Below the pieces are notes generated by a model that was not told where the DNA came from, searched no databases, and saw only the letters and a program-made list of their open reading frames with translations. Made by a program: the position numbers and the translations under genes. DNA of 54,915 bases from Rhizopus sp. PT2906 (taxonomy: Eukaryota > Mucoromycota > Mucoromycetes > Mucorales > Rhizopodaceae), in NCBI GenBank assembly GCA_025529335.1, contig JAMYHX010000281.1:1-54915 (forward strand), given 5' to 3'. Of the stretch, positions 1 to 12,288 are shown one piece after another (within the stretch, counting starts at the first letter, position 1; every line of letters begins with the position of its first letter).

Positions 1-387
1 ATTAGGATATGTGCTCTAATACTAACATACTTTTTCTCTCTTTTTCTACATATACTCATTATCTCTCTCTCTCTCTTGACATGATGTCGTTTTATTCAAA
101 CATATTTTTCTTTGTCGTCTTTTTACGCAAATAATTTTTTATGACAACATTTTATAAAATTAATGTCAATAATTAATAAAAATACAGTATTTGTTATCAC
201 CTAAAACGAAACATTTGTCAATTTTTCGAGACGATTCAAGGTTAGAAGTGGACATATAAAAGCTCAATATGAGACACATTATTTCTTTTTCAAAAAATGC
301 TTAGACCATTTTATCCACAAAGAAAATGCATCACCTTTCAAAAAAATTTACAAGCGTCTCATTTTAGATTGAAAGCCTGTATTTATT
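1..387. other. left-edge non-coding sequence
   Basis: I see no supported gene here. The stretch is AT-rich and holds a short CT microsatellite near 64-77. It may be flanking or 5' sequence of the retroelement remnant that follows. Confidence 0.5.
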
Positions 388-522
388 TTGAAGGAAAGTT
401 GCACTTGTATAAAATTGCCTTGTTTGGAAAGTGATTCAGTTGACATCTTTAATATACTCTACTCAGGATCCAACTCAAACCAGTCTTTGTATGTAAATCA
501 TGAAAGAGACAATCTACAACGT

Positions 523-1272
523 ATGAGATCTACCCAAATACTCTGTGGTATTAGCTATATGAATGTGAGCTCCCAGCAAGTCACCGAGCCTTCTACAAAT
601 TTCCAAGAACCCAACTCTCGTGACCCATGTGATGAACTAATCAGCCAACTTACCAAACAAGTTGAACAACTTACAACTGAATTGAACCAAGCACGGGAAC
701 AGGTCTCTAAACTTATTGTTCTTCAAGCTTCAACTCAAGAAAACAATAGCTCACAAGCTATTGCTAATACTGAATTCCTTCCACTTTATGGAGCAAATTC
801 TCAAAAACTTGATGGCTCAACCTTTCATGTCCCTTGGCACAGTCCCTCCAAAGTAGCTACATTAAAGCAATCCATGTATCTCAACCGCCAAAAAAATGGA
901 GTTCGTAAAGAAGAAGCGACTGCTCGTTTCTGCCAACCACCTTCCACCAACCAAGGATTCCAATACCTCTACATCTCTACTAAAGCTCGTATTCTCGTTG
1001 GTAAACTTCGCTCCTACCTACGTAATATAGGTGCCAACAATGCACGTGTATTAGATATCCATTATCCAGACTGCGATATTGCTGTTCTGTTCGTCCATAA
1101 TGACTATGTTGCCGAATTCAAACAATTACTTGAAACTGAACGGGTTCCCTCTCTCTCTCTCCTCATTGTAGACATTCTCGTATCCACCTTTATAAAAAAA
1201 GTGTGTTATTTTATCATATTATCTAGTTGTAACCTCATAGCTGACAGTAATCCCTCAGGAACGCCAATATAA
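523..1272 (+). mobile_element. decayed retroelement ORF1 fragment
   Basis: Open frame with a Gln/Glu/Leu-rich coiled-coil-like stretch (about residues 35-70 counted from the ATG at 523). A conserved block follows with the motifs ARFCQPPS, GFQYLYI, GKLRSYLRNIG and LDIHYPD. I recall this kind of block from ORF1-like proteins of Mucorales non-LTR retroelements; that is memory, not a search. The frame is open upstream to 388 but only with a TTG. The downstream part (after about 1140) runs through a CT-rich stretch and loses family-like character. No reverse transcriptase or endonuclease frame follows within the next 1.5 kb, so this is probably a truncated, dead copy. It could alternatively be a host gene with an undetected intron near 1145-1170. 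Confidence 0.5.
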
Positions 1273-2777
1273 CTTTGCCCAAAAAGACAAAGCAAAGACT
1301 TTGAAAACGATAATCATTTGCTAACAAATAGCCAATCATTTTGTAGGTAATGCTATTTATTTTTTGCCATTTACTTTTTCAGAAAAGACAAAATCTACCA
1401 TTCGTACACCATTTCCAGAAAGAGATGTCGCGCTGACGTATTGCTTTTTCGTATAAATTATATTATAAAAACTACAAAAATACGACTTTATTTTCTGAAA
1501 AGACCTTCACTGCATTTTAAAAATGCCCAATTGACGCTACTACCCTTATGTGCAAATGATCCAGCAGCTCGGTATGAGCTGGCTTTTAATTTATCAGTCT
1601 AGTACCTACAAAGGTATGGTCAAGGAAATGAAAATGAACAGGCCATTCCAACGATATGAATAGTTGCAATTGGTCATTGTGCTTACTTTATTAAGATTAC
1701 AATAGATGATGTTGATCAATATAAAAAGATAAAGGGTTATAGATAAGACTAAAGGTAATGTAGGTACGTCAATAGGTATTGCTTATCTTTTAGCGTACTA
1801 CCTATTCTCCTTGTTTTCGGATACTGTAAACAAGTGTATATTTACATGTATTGCTGTGACAAAATACAAGGCTCAAATAAAAATAGCATAGTATAAAATG
1901 CAACACAGACGCTTATCCGCATTAAAGTTTTACTCTAGCTACAATTTAATCTCCAAACTATCTAATGTACTCTAGCTAACTTTGATTACGCCATGTATGA
2001 ATATATATATAGTTTATGTCCCCCTCCCTCTCTCTCTCTTTTGAGAATAGCGTAAAGTCATAACAAATAGATAGCTTTCTTTTTTTTTTTCATATAATGC
2101 CAAAAGGAGCAATCGTGACGATTTGAGTATATTTGAACTTGAAAAAGTTGAAAGTCAAATCTAGACTTTATCAAATTGACTATGACTAATTTGGAAAAAA
2201 TGCTTACATTTTCTCTATTTTCTCTATTTTCCTCATTGTATCCAAGAGTCTTTAAATTTGACGGTTTTTCTGTTTTAATAAAAATGCGCCTTTACAGTGA
2301 GATTCTCCTTATCATTATTGCTTAAGGTTCCCTCATGGGCGATTATAGAAACCCATCACATTGTGAAACGCGCATAGTTCCGAGTAAAGTATAATGTATA
2401 AAATTTTTTTGCAGCCTTTCACTTTCTAGGAAGTAAGGGAAAAAAGTCGCATCCCTTTTTAAAATCGGCAATTCTTTGTACATTCTTTTTTTTTTCTCTT
2501 CCTTTTCCTCACTTTTTTTTTTTTTTTCATTTTCCCTATCTTTGCTTTCTTGGAAAAATTCTGTATTCTTCCTTTTATTTACTCCAAGGTGCAATCATAC
2601 TTTTAAGGTAATGACTGATTCTTTATTTCATTTCTTTTATTAACCAAAAACCCTCTCATAGCCCTCTTATATATATTTACACACACAAATATATACGATT
2701 TATCACACCAGTATTTATTATTCATTTTTAACAACTATCACACACAAAAAAAAGACATATTTGCATTTTTATATAAA
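1273..2777. other. intergenic region, HSF promoter side
   Basis: No supported gene in about 1.5 kb. It holds AT-rich sequence, CT-rich tracts near 2020-2040 and 2215-2235, and poly-T runs near 2080-2090 and 2510-2527. The last few hundred bases are presumably promoter and 5' UTR of the heat-shock factor gene. No convincing heat-shock element was found by eye. Confidence 0.5.
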
Positions 2778-4994
2778 ATGAAAAAACCCCAACCACAACC
2801 AATACAAAAATTAAGGCCCAATGAACAACAGCCCTTGACAAGAAAACGATCCCACTCAGCTTCTTCATCCGCATCCTCTGACTCACCTGGTGCCTTTTCA
2901 AATACATTTTCAGATTCTGGTTCATCATCCATGACATCGAATGCAAGCAGTCATATGAAAAGAACACGCTCAGTTCATAATGTGGATCCATCCTCTTCCG
3001 GTGAAAGCAGTAATACATCGTCATCACCCTCAGTACCTCAAACCGGTCGTAACTCCTCTTCTTCGAATAACCAACGTTTAACCGCTCAGCGAAGCGTTCC
3101 AGCCTTCTTGAATAAGCTATACAAGTAAAGACCAGAAAAAAAAAATGTGTGTGTACGGTATTCTTTTGTTGCATCCTAGTCTCTAGCTCCTAATGAGTAA
3201 CGTACACACAACAGACACTTTAGAATAAACACTAATCATGATATGAAATAGTATGGTGAGCGATGCATCAACGGATAGCCTCATTCGATGGTCTACGGAT
3301 GGTAACTCGTTTATAGGTAAAATGAATAGAAAGAAAGAGAAAAAAAAATTTTTTTTTCTATATTATTCTAATCATCAAATATAAATAGTGGAGCGACACG
3401 AGGAGTTTGCAAAAAAGGTATTACCAAGATTTTACAAACACAATACATTTGCGTCCTTTGTTCGACAGCTCAATATGTACGATTTTCATAAAATACCCCA
3501 CCTCCAACAGGGCGTATTGATATCAGACAGTAACAGCCACGAAATATGGGAATTCAGTAATCCACACTTTCAAAGGGGTAGACCCGATTTACTCATACTC
3601 GTGACCAGGAAGAAAAATAAAGATCGAGATAACATAGACGGAGATGCGCCTAGTGTAGCCTCTCTTGCTGATGATCTCGCCTTGATAAAAAAACATCAAG
3701 AGACGATTGGAAATCAATTAAAAGAACTCCATAGAGATAATGAAATACTATGGCAAGAGACATTAAATTCGAGAGAAAAGTATCATCGACATCAAGAAGC
3801 AATTGAAAAGATATTGTTGTTCCTAACGGCCGTATTCACCAATAATGATCAATTGGCTCTTCCAATGGGTAAAATAAAAAACCATTATTCGTTTAGGCTT
3901 ATCGGGATTGACCCCCCTATTTCTATGTAGGATCAAATGGTACAGATGTGCTCCTAAAAGGGTTAATCGAGGAAGCCGCATCCTTAGCAGGCATAACGAT
4001 TGACCAAGACAAAGTAAATGACATAAAATTATCTTCTACGTCCCTGGGGCCAGCTACGTTAACAAATATATTATCTTCTGTATTAAAGTTGTACTCCATC
4101 AATCAAAGCGATCAACCTCCTCAACAGATCAAACCTAATATTGACTTTACCCCTACTGTAGCTCCTTCTTCTATTGAAGAGCTAAAACCGCCTTCCTTGG
4201 CTGATTTCTCGCAGACACTCAATACTGCCACACGGTCTGCTCAATCCATCACACAGGATATTAGTATGCTTCAGATGAACATTGAATCATTGGCAAACAA
4301 CTTGGGAATTGACCCTAATCAATTTGATGAAGATATGGAGACAGATCAAATGCCTACCAATTACGCTTGGAATCCAGAGAGTTATGACATAGCAAACGAT
4401 AGTATCATCATTCAAAAAGAACCAGAGGAAATAATAACACCGCCTGTTATGACTGCCGCCATCCCACCAAAATTCAACCTTCAATTTCCAGGCGCAGGAC
4501 ACTCGAAGGAACAACAAAGAAACAAACAATCTCAACAAATATTCCAAACACAGGCTAGTAAATCGCAGTTGAAACCTCAAGAAAAGTATATTCCACAAAG
4601 AACAACATATCCTATCTCAGCCGACAATCATACGTCATCTGTTACAGATATAAAGTCTATGAACATTGGTTACCAGCAATTCATCTCCTCTATGAACGCC
4701 TTAAACTCAAACTATTCAAACACAAACGATATTCCTGGTTACATCTCAGCTCCTACTACGTCAGCTGCGGGTACGAGTACTATAGTTTCTCCTGTTATAA
4801 ATGATCCTCATCGAACGGTCAATACAAGATATTTTGCAAATGATGTAAATACAATCGATCAGCAAACGACTACACCAATACAGCCACAGCCACAACATCA
4901 ACAGCATCGACAGCTTGATGCTTATGGATTTGTTAATTTACAAAATAATTATGCTTCAAACATACCTGAACAACCCTTTTATAATAAAAGGTAA
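2778..4994 (+). CDS. hsf1: heat-shock transcription factor (HSF family)
   Basis: Four exons: 2778-3124, 3252-3316, 3389-3868 and 3931-4994 (651 aa). The Ser-rich N-terminus leads into the HSF winged-helix DNA-binding domain at about residue 107 (VPAFLNKLYN, then DSLIRWSTDGNSFIV and HNTFASFVRQLNMYDFHKI). The domain is only complete after splicing the 65-nt exon 2, which strongly supports the model. A heptad-type stretch follows (SLADDLALIKKHQE to ILLFLTAVF), fitting the HR-A/B trimerisation region. The long C-terminal half is Gln/Asn/Thr-rich with acidic patches, as expected for an activation region. By family it is a nuclear regulator of chaperone genes. Introns are 127, 72 and 62 nt with GT-AG ends. 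Identity as an HSF is near certain; the paralogue is not determined. Confidence 0.95.
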
Positions 4995-5100
4995 AGCGTA
5001 TCAACTTATTTCACACCTCTTTATACAAACTATATTTCTCCCCTCTTTTTTTTTTTATTAATGTATTAAACCAGAAAAAAAAATGCATATATATAAAAAT

Positions 5101-5166
5101 ATACACAAACACACACACACACACATACACACACATATATACACAGCAATATATATATTTATATAC
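5101..5166. repeat. CA/TA microsatellite
   Basis: Alternating purine-pyrimidine tract of AC repeats passing into AT repeats, in the intergenic DNA 3' of the heat-shock factor gene. Confidence 0.85.
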
Positions 5167-5504
5167 CCTTATTATGGCTATTCTTCTCTCTTTCTTATTT
5201 TTCATACATTTTGAATCTGTGTACATATTGTTTAAATAAAAATGGTGTAATCTACTGCGTTCAACAAGCTGGGCCATTTCTAGATATTATCGATGTTTAA
5301 AATCGGTGGAGGGTCGATTTTTTCAAAAAAGGAAAGCAAATATTGCCATTTTTAGAAATATGCAAATCTTGGTTAAAAATAAAGAATGTATGCTCCATTC
5401 GAAACAGAGCTTTTTAGAGATATAATGGATCCGTCTGATGGGAATCATTACTATATGCACGACCACATTCTTATGTATATGACAATGGTTAAAATAGCAA
5501 TATA

Positions 5505-6095
5505 CTTTATTCACAAATTATACGCACACTGATATAAAAATGATAATTTCAGACAACAGATAATAATAAAAGAGTGTCCATCAGAAGCAAAAGAATGAAT
5601 AAAGAAATGATTAGTACATCAGTTATTAAACTGATATTAAATACTTGAATTATAAAGAAGAGGATTTATAAGAGAAAAAGATATGCAAGTGAGTAAACAT
5701 GTAAAGAGGTTATGAATATCTTATCAAAAGTGCATTAAAAAGGGCAAACGATAACTGGCCCGGAAAGAGCAAAATAAGAGTATAATAGACCAAAGTTTGA
5801 TAAGAACCAAACTACTTCCAGCCAACTCTGGGTTAGTTTCGGGTTGTGATCTATAATACTACATATTAGCTTCTTACAAGAGTAAAGAATATAACATACC
5901 TTAGAGCTAGCTGGGGAATAGCTGGTCTTTATACAAAATGAAAAGTTGTTAGAGACTTTATATAAATAGTCTGATCTTGGACCAAAGTCTTGATCACATT
6001 TATCTTTTCTCAAAAATATCAAGCTCATTTTATGTACTAAATATTGTCTTTTAAACAATAAAAGAAGACATAGATAATTAATAAAAGTGTAGTTG
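5505..6095 (+). repeat. dispersed repeat, copy A
   Basis: Shares two blocks with 39258-39472 in the same orientation. Block 1 is 5505-5637 (against about 39258-39352), with matching runs such as CAAAAGAATGAATAAAGAA. Block 2 is 5985-6052, against 39366-39433, where I count 3 mismatches in 68 bases. Between the blocks copy A carries roughly 340 bp absent from copy B. Both copies lie just downstream of the 3' end of a minus-strand gene. No terminal inverted repeats or target-site duplications were evident by eye, so the class is unknown. Confidence 0.7.
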
Positions 6096-6199
6096 TATAT
6101 ATATATTTTATATATATGAAAATAGCTTGTGGAATGTTTGTTGTTATATATATATGTTTGTGTGTGTGTGTGCATGTAATAATGTGTGTACAAGGAAAA

Positions 6200-7991
6200 T
6201 TAAAAATCTTCAGGGTTTGCTTGCTTAATTTCGCTCAAGAGAGCATTATCAGGATTTAAACTTTCAAATAGCTGGTAATCAAAGTTTCCATTAGCCATAA
6301 GTCTTGACGCCATACGATCAATAGCAATCACTGCCAACACAGTTTGAATATAAGCATCAATCAGGTCATCTATACCCAATCCAAGCTGATTAAAGTCTTT
6401 ACGATCCATCAAAATCAACCTTGACGTGTCCGTTGTCCAGCTTCCATCGGGTAATTTTACAGAGAGATTTGTTCCAAGCATATCCCAGGTGTCATCTGCA
6501 ACTATACATGAGCAACCCACTTACACAAAAAGCACACAATAAACTTACCATCCTCTTTTAATTCGCCCAAGAGTGGGAGTCTTGCCTTGCGTCCATATAT
6601 ACAAATAGGCTTGAAGCCTTCTTCACTTCCGGCAACCATCATACGAAGATCACTCACATAAGTATTGCTCTTCTTATTAGGAATAGTTCCTACATGGAAA
6701 AATTTGCCCGTTCTTGTTACACTTGACCAGGAAGCATTGCCCACAAGGGATTGAACAATGAACTATGAAAAGATAAGTAAAAGCATACACATAAAATAGA
6801 AGGGACAAACCTTGTCATAATGATGATCTTGGCTCAAAAAGTTATCAAGTTCTTTCTTATTCGTGATGGTATAAACTCCTTGGCCTGCGTTACTATAAGG
6901 AACCTTGAGCACTGCATGTCCGCCCATCGATCGAATCCACAGAGGGATTTCACCACGTGTGACATTATTGATCGTTTCTGGTGTCCTAATGGCTAAACCC
7001 GTATCGACAATTTCGGAATTATAAAAATCATAGGCTCTCGCAGCCATCATCTTGTTTCTACCACCAGCAAGACAGCTAATGATTTGATTCATCACGACTG
7101 TTTTTGTCTTGAGAGGAAAGCGGTTCCAAGGTTTTTGGGTGACGTAACGGAAACAAGCACGTATGGGATGCCATTCTACAAGATTGTTATTATTATTATT
7201 TTTGATCAAACACAAACAAAGTCACTTACGTTTTTCCTTATCACGAACATAAAGAACGCCATCAACAAACTTGGCATCAGGGTCAGGATCACCTACATGC
7301 CATTCCACATGCCATACATGTTCTTGAGCTACATCTGCCAAGACTGCGGCGTAACCAGTAGATTCCATCATGTTCTTGTCACAGACGACGGCTAACCCAC
7401 CAAGACTAGGATCAGCTTTAGCAAGTTGATGCTGAAAGGCCGATTTGATAACAACACGATAACCACCATGTTCATTATATTCATCTGTCTCGGATAATAA
7501 CGGCATCGACTTTTGGCCTGATGGACACGAATTGGTTTCAATGACGATCATTTGACGATGACCAGATGCAGTAGTTACATTGAATAAATCCGAGCCTATT
7601 TTAAAATGTGGTTATCATACACGCTACGGAAAATTAAAATACACTTACCAGCCCATTGAAAATGTTTGGGAGAATAGGATAAGATCTTTTTGAGCACTTC
7701 AGGCTTCACCTTTGGATTCAAGTGAGTATAACGAGCAATGATACGTTCGTTACCCAAGGTAAAGAAAGATTGAACCAAGGGATGAATTTGAGCGTTCAAG
7801 ACACGAGGATAAAAGTGCTGTTCTGATTCGAAATCACCTTGATGAAATTGACGAGTTTGTCCTTTAAAATAAGGGCCATTCTTTTCACCAGGAGGCGTCT
7901 TTGGAGGAGAAGAAGTATCGATACTCTCTGTATCTACCTTGAGTGGTTCATTAGGACCAAGTGGAGGTGAGCCAGGAATGAGTGCAGTCAT
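6200..7991 (-). CDS. conserved-looking protein with ATP-grasp-like motif
   Basis: Five exons on the minus strand: 7991-7649, 7595-7230, 7175-6811, 6762-6549 and 6501-6200 (529 aa). All junctions are GT-AG and keep frame. I do not recognise the family with certainty. The segment around residues 325-338 (VLKVPYSNAGQGVYTI) resembles the Lys plus glycine-rich loop of ATP-grasp enzymes (K327, G334-Q-G336). An upstream segment with IETNSCPSGQKSMPLL could be a substrate or metal site, which is speculation. There is no signal peptide or membrane segment, so a cytosolic enzyme, possibly a ligase, is a reasonable guess. The N-terminal 45 residues are Pro/Ser-rich and probably disordered. The Met at 7991 is the first in the frame. 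Confidence 0.8.
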
Positions 7992-8269
7992 TTTGTTGAA
8001 AAGAGAATAATGAAAAAAAAAAGAAAAGAGCTAAAATAGAGGACGCGAAATGGATGATTTAAGTAGTCTAAAAATCACACACAGCATGCAAATTTGGAAA
8101 TAAAGAATAGGAGAAAGTACACCAATCTTTTAAATGCACATGGTTTTGCATAAAATTTTAAATGACTGACATTTAAATGTTGTCATACTTTATACTAATG
8201 TCAAATCAAAAGGGTTTATTTTCAAGTGTGTTTGTATGAGCGTCATTATCCAATCATTATTTGACTTGA

Positions 8270-9906
8270 CTATAGTTTATAAAGTATATTTCGGTCCTGT
8301 CGATCTGTTAAATCCAAATATACATCAACCTTAGCTTCAGCCGGACGACGTATTCTGTCCTCATTCTCTCTCTTCATCAACATATAAACAATGGCCAAAC
8401 AGAATATAAGTACAATATTTGCAACTGCATAGCCAATAAGCGCTCCTGTTTTTTGTGGTCCTTGGTTGCCCATCATTGCAAGTGGTCCTGCAAAATTACC
8501 TATCGTCATACCAACCATACTGACTCCGTTATAGAACACTCGCTTGGTATAGCCTGATACATTGTTTGACACAATTGTTTGAAGTAATGCCATCACACCT
8601 GTCATTGCCCAGGTAAGATAAAATCCCACTAATTTAGCTGTACCAGGAATAACAATGATCAAAATACAGCCAATCATTGATGTTAGTGACATCGCAATGG
8701 CCGTTATTATGTTTTGCTGTCTCCATTTTGCAATAACAACCGCCCCCATGGCAAAGACAGCAGCTGCAACGCCATTAGGGATTTGGAGAATGACAGAGGT
8801 GAATTTCTTTGTATAAAAGTTAGGTTTCTTCTTGTTACCAAACAAATAAACAATAAACAAAAAAACTTACAGAGAATCCAAGGCCTTCGACAAGTAAGGT
8901 ACTATAGGTAACGAGTCCTCCGTTCTCTAAGCAAATGAGCATATTGGCAAAGAAGAGAAGGTACAGCCGTGGCTCCCTTAAAGCCTCCCACATTTGTTCC
9001 TTCTTAATTGTTGTATTTCTCACCACACAGTTATCGCGAGTTCTCTCCTCTACAATTTCTAACTCGATTTCGCTGAGGTGCAAAAGCCTGTGATGTGTAT
9101 CATCAATCAAAAAGAAGAATGTAATAACACCAATGACCACAGTAGCGATGCCAAAGACGATGTAGCCCCTATATTATATTAATGTATATTCTTCAAATAG
9201 TCCATTATATTACCATCTCCAGGCGTGCATACCCGCGACACCTTCCATATGTGCAATACCATAGGCAATCACTACACCAATAACAGTACCCATTCCGGTA
9301 CCGATTCCAATAAATCCCCAACAAAAGGATTGTTCTGATCGTCGATATAATGTATTCAGTAGGATATAAACACAGGGATAACTCACGCCTTCAAAGAAGC
9401 CAAGTAGAAATCGACAGGCAGCCAGCTGAGAAAAGTCATGGCAGAATGAAGTCATTGTCATGACAATTCCCCATAAGACTAAAACCGAGCCAAAATACCG
9501 AGCAATAGGTAATCGTTGGATAAAGTAGTTATTTAACGGCTGTGTATCAGGTCAGATCACACAATTCCTGTTATTGTACTACACTCACCTGGCAAATCAG
9601 ATAACCCAAGTAAAATATAGATCCCACCCAGCTAAATTGGTCTTCAGTTATATGTGTATCGTCGAATATACCCAAAACAGCCGCAACACTTAGTGCTGAT
9701 TTATCACAAAACTAAATAAAAAAATTTAAGCATATACATTTGGTAGTCGTTATCTTTACTTGAATCATTATAATAAAAAAGATCAATGGTAGCACTTTCC
9801 AATTCAGTTTACGAACAAATGCCTTCTCTTCTGGTGTGTTGATAAATCTTTGATTGTCGCTTTTCGCTTCATCTATGATCAAAACAGCTTGCTTCTCTTT
9901 ATCCAT
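8270..9906 (-). CDS. MFS transporter, anion:cation symporter-like
   Basis: Five exons: 9906-9760, 9711-9589, 9539-9214, 9168-8871 and 8806-8270 (476 aa, normal for the family). The N-terminus (RKLNWKVLPLIFFIIMIQ, then FCDKSALSVAAVLGI) and the motif CRFLLGFFEGVSYPC match the fungal allantoate/nicotinate/pantothenate permease group (Dal5, Tna1 and Liz1 relatives). The protein is hydrophobic throughout, with two sets of about six membrane helices split by a hydrophilic loop near the middle. It is a plasma-membrane carrier for a carboxylate-type nutrient by family; the substrate cannot be read from the sequence. The gene faces the same way as its neighbours on both sides. Confidence 0.9.
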
Positions 9907-10648
9907 TGTGTATTTGCATAAAGTGGGAGAATAAAAAAAGAAAGTGTAAAAAAAGGTTGAAATTATACTCAAAATTTATTGTTACGCATGTGATTCAAAA
10001 AAGAAGAGGAGCTAACATTGATGATCAGTGCTTTTATAAGATTGATGTTAATGATAGCAAGGTAAAATCTTTATTGTTAAAATAAGTCTGCCCAAAGAAG
10101 AGCTTACCGTTTCATCTTTTACTTGTTCCATGCTTAAACATTATATCCTTCAAAGCTCGAACGCGATACCAGAAAAAAAAAAAAAAAAAAAAGAAATTGG
10201 CATCAATTGAAAGGATGTCAGTTCAACTTGAGGAAATTCCCACGATAGATGACTATGATATTGACTGCTGGTTATTGAAGATGTGTATATATAAACAAAT
10301 TATTCATGTATGACTATTGGTTGAATGCCCTTCAAGATTCCTTTTCATAATTTGACCAAAGGATTGTAAGTCTCGCGTGATAAGTGTCCATTTAAGCTTT
10401 GTACCACATATATCCTTCCAAAATACGTGCCATGTATAAACAAAATTATAGGTTCAGTAGTTGTTCTCATTCAATGTATCTGCCTAGTTCAGAGATCTTA
10501 TTGAATGCCAATAGCACCAGCTGTCAAATTATGAGCAGGACACTGATAAAAAGCGATTCAACAAGAACGTAAAGGTAAAGGGGTCAAGTAAAATATATCA
10601 AAAGACTTGGATGATTCATCATTGTGAATGGGGGATCACTTTTTTTAT
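9907..10648. other. intergenic region
   Basis: No supported gene. Contains a 20-A run at 10173-10192. The part next to 9907 is presumably the promoter of the MFS carrier, and the part next to 10648 the 3' flank of the TCD gene. Confidence 0.5.
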
Positions 10649-11649
10649 TTACAAAACTGTTTCCCATATTCTCTTTTGAATTTCTACCTGTCTAAATCGT
10701 TCTTTAACCCGGTCACAAATCTCCTTTCCATAGTGCTTTTCCAAGTCTGTATTCTCAGGTAAACTGTCATGTTCATTGGCTTCAATTCTTGTCATGCAGA
10801 CAGCATTTGTATAACCAATAGGCTTTGTTTTATCCCATCTTGTTAAGCACAGCTTATCATTAGGTCCAGAGATAGCGCTCTTCCCATGCCACATCTCTTC
10901 AAATATGTATCCCACATCGCGAACATCCAATGTGCTGACCCTACTCAACTGATTTAGCTATATTACTCTTCTTTCTATTTTACACGTTTTACTTTTCTTT
11001 AAATGTCTTGTATTCTCTTGTGATCATCTCCTTGTGTACTCTAGCATATAGTCCTTCTCTAAGCTTGATCGCAAGTGGCTCAAAGTGCGGGTACTCTGCT
11101 ATAGAAAGTGTGATATAGCTTGCAATCGCCATACCAAACATACTAGGAATAGTTCCTAAAACAGGTAAAATACGAGCTCTAAAATCAGGTAGAGCAGCAA
11201 ATTCTTCCCTGTCTTCTACTTTCTCCTCCTCTATGCAAAAGTAAATATGTATGCTTGCAGGTTAGATCAAGTATTTTACCTAGAGGTAGCAGCTTAACAT
11301 GGTGAGGCTTTTCAGTAGAATAGGCAACCTTAATTCCACTGAGTATATTCAGTTTTTTCAACTTTCTTCTAACCGCTCTCGCCAAGGGATCCTCTGAATG
11401 TATTGAGTTAAGCTTACTGTATCTTTAAATAGAAGTAATGTCTTACCAAATGTCTCGCTAATATCTGCAATTTGAATTCGTGACGGGTCCGCTTTTGCAC
11501 CTGCACCCATTGAACTGATGACGTTTAATTTTCTATCATAGCAATACTTCATCAAATCAATTTTGGTGTTTATGTTATCAATTGCATCCACAACAAAGTC
11601 GGGACTCCCTTTCAAAAAAAAAATTAACCTTCTCTGCCTTATAAGCTAG

Positions 11650-11684
<35 letters not shown>

Positions 11685-12288
11685 AAATACCTCCTAATAA
11701 TTCATCCACATTATCCGCATTCAATAAGTCAACGTGATCCTCGACTTGTACAAATGGTGCGATTTCTTTAAAGTGTTTCTTGATACATCGTACTTTGGGT
11801 GTACCTACGTCTTCGAGGGTAGCCACAGCATGACGATTAAGACTGCTGAGTGTAACTTGGTCAAAATCAATGATCCTGATACGTTTGACTCCAGAACGTA
11901 GTAACATCAGTGCAGCCCAGGATCCAACACCGCCAGCTCCAACCACAATCACAAAGGACTCTCGCACCTTACGCGCTCCTTCCTTACCAAAAAACTCGGT
12001 TACTCCACTTAGTTGATCAGCGATCGTATTCTCAGTAAATGTGGGTGGTATGTGATGTGCCAATGCTGTCCCGACAGGTGTGAGATCGATAGGCTTTTTG
12101 AGTTCTGCTTCCTTTAATTCCTCTTTTAATGTGCGCGCTCGTTGACGACGCTGGCTCGCTTGGTATGTTAGAATGCTCGAAGCCGTTAGCGCAGAAGCAG
12201 CTATGGCTGTTAGACTAAGCTTGACTGTATCAGAGTGTCGATCGAGGAATTGATGTGTTGCTTCTGTAAACTGTGTTATAAATGACAT
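10649..12288 (-). CDS. TCD1: tRNA threonylcarbamoyladenosine dehydratase (TCD)
   Basis: Five exons: 12288-11691, 11608-11447, 11393-11280, 11230-10993 and 10940-10649 (467 aa). This is an E1-like ThiF-fold enzyme: the nucleotide-binding loop GAGGVGS is at residues 117-123, followed by RIIDFDQV and LNRHAVA. The downstream segment with DAIDNINTK is typical of the TcdA/Tcd1/Tcd2 branch. The C-terminal exon (W..GKSAISG, RWDKTKPIGYTNAVCMT) is also a signature of that branch and joins in frame, so the last 292 bases belong to this gene. A hydrophobic stretch at about residues 24-42 could anchor it in the mitochondrial outer membrane, as known for yeast Tcd proteins. It cyclises t6A to ct6A at position 37 of ANN-decoding tRNAs. 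Intron 1 holds a 30-base homopolymer. Confidence 0.93.
11652..11681. repeat. 30-base poly-T inside TCD intron 1
   Basis: Uninterrupted T run on the plus strand, so poly-A in the sense of the minus-strand TCD transcript. It lies wholly inside intron 11609-11690, only eight bases from the 5' splice site. Confidence 0.9.

Larger units (their letters stand above)
4995..6199. other. intergenic region with dispersed repeat copy
   Basis: Lies between the convergent ends of the heat-shock factor gene and the 529-aa ATP-grasp-like gene. It contains a CA/TA microsatellite, copy A of a dispersed repeat (5505-6095) and a TA/TG tract near 6096-6180. No supported coding sequence. Confidence 0.55.

Noticed and set aside
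2728..3174. 148-codon minus-strand frame opposite HSF exon 1
   Set aside because: Lies antisense to the Ser-rich, well-supported first exon of the heat-shock factor; composition is the mirror of serine codons.
5236..5275. tRNA-like string near GGCCCAGCTTGTTGAACGC on the minus strand
   Set aside because: Resembles a D-arm only superficially; no T-arm box or acceptor pairing could be found.
5735..6193. 152-codon minus-strand frame
   Set aside because: Starts in a TA/TG microsatellite and runs across repeat copy A; no family-like content and no splice-supported extension, so treated as part of the repeat.
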